Positions 32,199 through 33,561 of a DNA stretch of 33,561 nt are shown in pieces. The notes under the pieces are model-generated. The model was not told where the DNA came from. It worked only from the letters and a program-made list of their open reading frames with translations, and did not search any database. This stretch comes from Methanoregula sp. (GTDB lineage Archaea; Halobacteriota; Methanomicrobia; Methanomicrobiales; Methanospirillaceae): contig JALOBP010000026.1 of assembly GCA_023228295.1 (NCBI GenBank), positions 1 through 33,561 on the forward strand. The letters run 5' to 3'. Numbering within the stretch: the first letter of the stretch is position 1; the number at the start of each line of letters is the position of its first letter. Made by a program: the position numbers and the translations under genes.

Positions 32199-32209
32199 CT
32201 ATATAATGC
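32199..32209 (-). promoter_or_regulatory. TATA-like element between the kinase and the PAPS-reductase gene
   Basis: CTATATAATGC at 32199-32209. Measured from here, a start of transcription about 25 bases to the left would lie near 32180, just before the kinase ATG at 32164, so it most likely serves the kinase. It is too close to ATG 32215 to serve a transcript that includes that codon. Confidence 0.4.
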
Positions 32210-32214
32210 TCACG

Positions 32215-33561
32215 ATGCCACCACGGCCATCCATTGTCAGGCAATCGCTTCTCTTATCTTCCCTCGCGCCCCACCAGTTACATGTGTTACGCGAGCCGCC
32301 GGTAAAAAAGGTTCTCTACTGGTGCGAAGACTGTTGTGTCCCGCTGATAGCAAAGAGCTGTGCGTGTGGAAAGGATGGGAAGAAGATCGATCTTCTCCAG
32401 CCGTTCGATGTCCGCCCGGCGCTCTCTGCCGACCGCGAACTGATCCGGCAGCTCCTTTCTGAAAAGTTCGGGGACATCCCGCTTGCAAAGATCCTCCTTC
32501 TCAACAAGAGCGGGGGCGTTGACCGGGCGGACCTCGTGATCATGCATGGCGAACGGCTGGGATGGCTCACCTTCGACCCGGTCAACCGGAAGTTCCTCTT
32601 CGACCTCTCTCCCGAGGCCCTCCCGTTCATCATTGGCCATGTCACCAAGGGGATCGTCGACCTGGATGTCCATACCGATGCCCGCAGGGAGCAGGGCCGG
32701 ATCGGCGGCAAGCGCATCCCGCTCAAGACTCCGTTTCCCGAAGGCATGGTGATCGTGAAGTACCGGGGGAAATATGGTACCGGCATGGTCAGGGACAATT
32801 CCGTCAAAGTCAAAGAACTCATTGCGGTTGTACCGAAGAAAATGCCGGATCCGGGATGGGACGTTGCCATTGCAAAGAACCGGTATCACCTCAAGAACCT
32901 TGAGCGCAACGCGATCCGGACGATCAAGCACCACATGACGGATCGCCCGACCGTGAATGTTTCATTCTCGGGCGGCAAGGACAGCACCGTGGTGCTTCAG
33001 CTCAGCCGGAAAGCCGGCGTGACCAGGGCATTCTTCATCAACACGAACCTCGAATTCCCTGAAACGATAGAATTTGTCCGCTCAACCGGGGTGGAGATGG
33101 TTGAAAAAGCCGGGGACTTCTGGCAGGCCGTTGACAAGGCCGGGCCGCCGGGCAAGGACAACCGCTGGTGCTGCAAGTTCCAAAAACTCCGCCCGCTCAA
33201 ACTGTACCTTGCGGAGACCGGCCCCTGCGTCACAATCCAGGGCAACCGCTGGTACGAGTCATGGAACCGGGCGAGCCTCGAGGAGACGAGCCAGAACCCG
33301 GACAACCCGCTCCAGCTCAATGTCTCGCCCATACGGAACTGGCGTGCACTCGAGGTCTTCATGTACCTCTGGTGGCAGGAAGTGCCGATGAACCCCCTGT
33401 ACGAGGCCGGCATCGAGCGGATCGGCTGTTATCTCTGCCCTGCAATGCTCGAGAGCGAGTACGAGATGATCCGGCGGACCCACCCGGAATATGCCAGAAA
33501 ATGGGACGAGTTCGTGGAACACTGGGCAGAACGCAAAGGGCTTCCCGATGCTTACAGCCGT
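32215..33561 (+). CDS. PUA / PAPS-reductase-type (adenine nucleotide alpha-hydrolase) protein, 3' end missing
   Basis: The frame is open to the last base (449 codons). The start is uncertain: ATG 32215 or GTG 32284; neither has a good ribosome-binding site, and the latter would give an N-terminus closer to the first zinc motif. In order: a zinc-ribbon-like CEDCCVP and CACG (residues ~37-51), a region around LLSEKFGDIP, a PUA-type RNA-binding domain (about 130-195, VDLDVHTDARREQGRIG and YRGKYGTGMVRDN), then a PP-loop domain with SGGKDST at 252-258, NRWCCKFQKLRPLK, GNRWYESWNRA and GCYLCPAMLESEYE. The PP-loop family includes PAPS reductases and tRNA-modifying sulfur enzymes; with a PUA domain an RNA-modifying function is at least as likely as sulfate reduction. 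Many archaeal relatives end in a ferredoxin domain, which would lie beyond the window. Confidence 0.82.
   Translation, partial: MPPRPSIVRQSLLLSSLAPHQLHVLREPPVKKVLYWCEDCCVPLIAKSCACGKDGKKIDLLQPFDVRPALSADRELIRQLLSEKFGDIPLAKILLLNKSGGVDRADLVIMHGERLGWLTFDPVNRKFLFDLSPEALPFIIGHVTKGIVDLDVHTDARREQGRIGGKRIPLKTPFPEGMVIVKYRGKYGTGMVRDNSVKVKELIAVVPKKMPDPGWDVAIAKNRYHLKNLERNAIRTIKHHMTDRPTVNVSFSGGKDSTVVLQLSRKAGVTRAFFINTNLEFPETIEFVRSTGVEMVEKAGDFWQAVDKAGPPGKDNRWCCKFQKLRPLKLYLAETGPCVTIQGNRWYESWNRASLEETSQNPDNPLQLNVSPIRNWRALEVFMYLWWQEVPMNPLYEAGIERIGCYLCPAMLESEYEMIRRTHPEYARKWDEFVEHWAERKGLPDAYSR

Overview
The window looks like a chromosomal segment of a methanogenic euryarchaeon, most likely of the order Methanomicrobiales (a Methanoregula- or Methanosphaerula-like organism). 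The reasons are a coenzyme M biosynthesis operon of the cysteate synthase type, a methanogen-specific DUF39/ferredoxin protein, archaeal type IV pilins, CbiZ-type corrinoid salvage, a PGF-CTERM surface protein, Shine-Dalgarno sequences matching the archaeal GGAGGTGATCC consensus, and a fairly high G+C content broken by a few AT-rich islands. The genus is an inference from gene content, not a search result.

Layout. 1-2322: the 3' end of a MetX-CBS fusion, a free-standing threonyl-tRNA synthetase editing domain and thiI, tightly packed. 2323-4333: an AT-rich island with a dead transposase, a small NikR C-domain-like protein, a 23-bp perfect palindrome and a 22-bp motif present twice. 4334-5595: two overlapping type IV pilin genes closed by a hairpin. 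5711-11277: a corrinoid salvage operon (btuC, btuD with an extra C-terminal domain, a TIM-barrel protein, btuF, cbiZ, a small unknown). 11543-15266: a second Fec/Btu-type importer (lipoprotein, permease, ATPase) ending in an FmdE-family protein with a strongly histidine-rich N-terminus. 15374-20718: a winged-helix remnant, a Kef-type antiporter, a cysteine-rich lipoprotein, and DUF169, flavin/PPOX-type and carboxymuconolactone-decarboxylase-like single genes. 20785-27133: a divergently encoded helix-turn-helix regulator and the six-gene coenzyme M operon. 27181-30994: a disturbed region in which a 3' fragment of an aminotransferase gene and the full gene flank about 2.2 kb of AT-richer DNA with a PepSY-like membrane protein and a broken DUF6345 gene. 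31052-33561: a sensor histidine kinase and, divergent to it, the start of a PUA/PAPS-reductase-type protein that runs off the end.

How it works together. The centre of interest is 21381-27133. Cysteate synthase makes L-cysteate from O-phosphoserine and sulfite. An aspartate-type aminotransferase, perhaps the one at 29789-30994, would give sulfopyruvate. ComDE decarboxylates this to sulfoacetaldehyde, and the DUF39/two-[4Fe-4S] protein is the likely catalyst of the last thiolation step to coenzyme M. Three upstream co-operonic genes (an ABC-type ATPase without a permease, a cysteine-bearing GTPase and a small Fe-S protein) have no assigned role. They look like a dedicated sulfur, electron or metallocluster supply module, and are the best candidate for an undescribed system here. 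The two Fec/Btu-type importers and the NikR-like gene suggest that the first half of the window serves corrinoid and metal acquisition, which fits a methanogen's need for cobalt, nickel and corrinoids.
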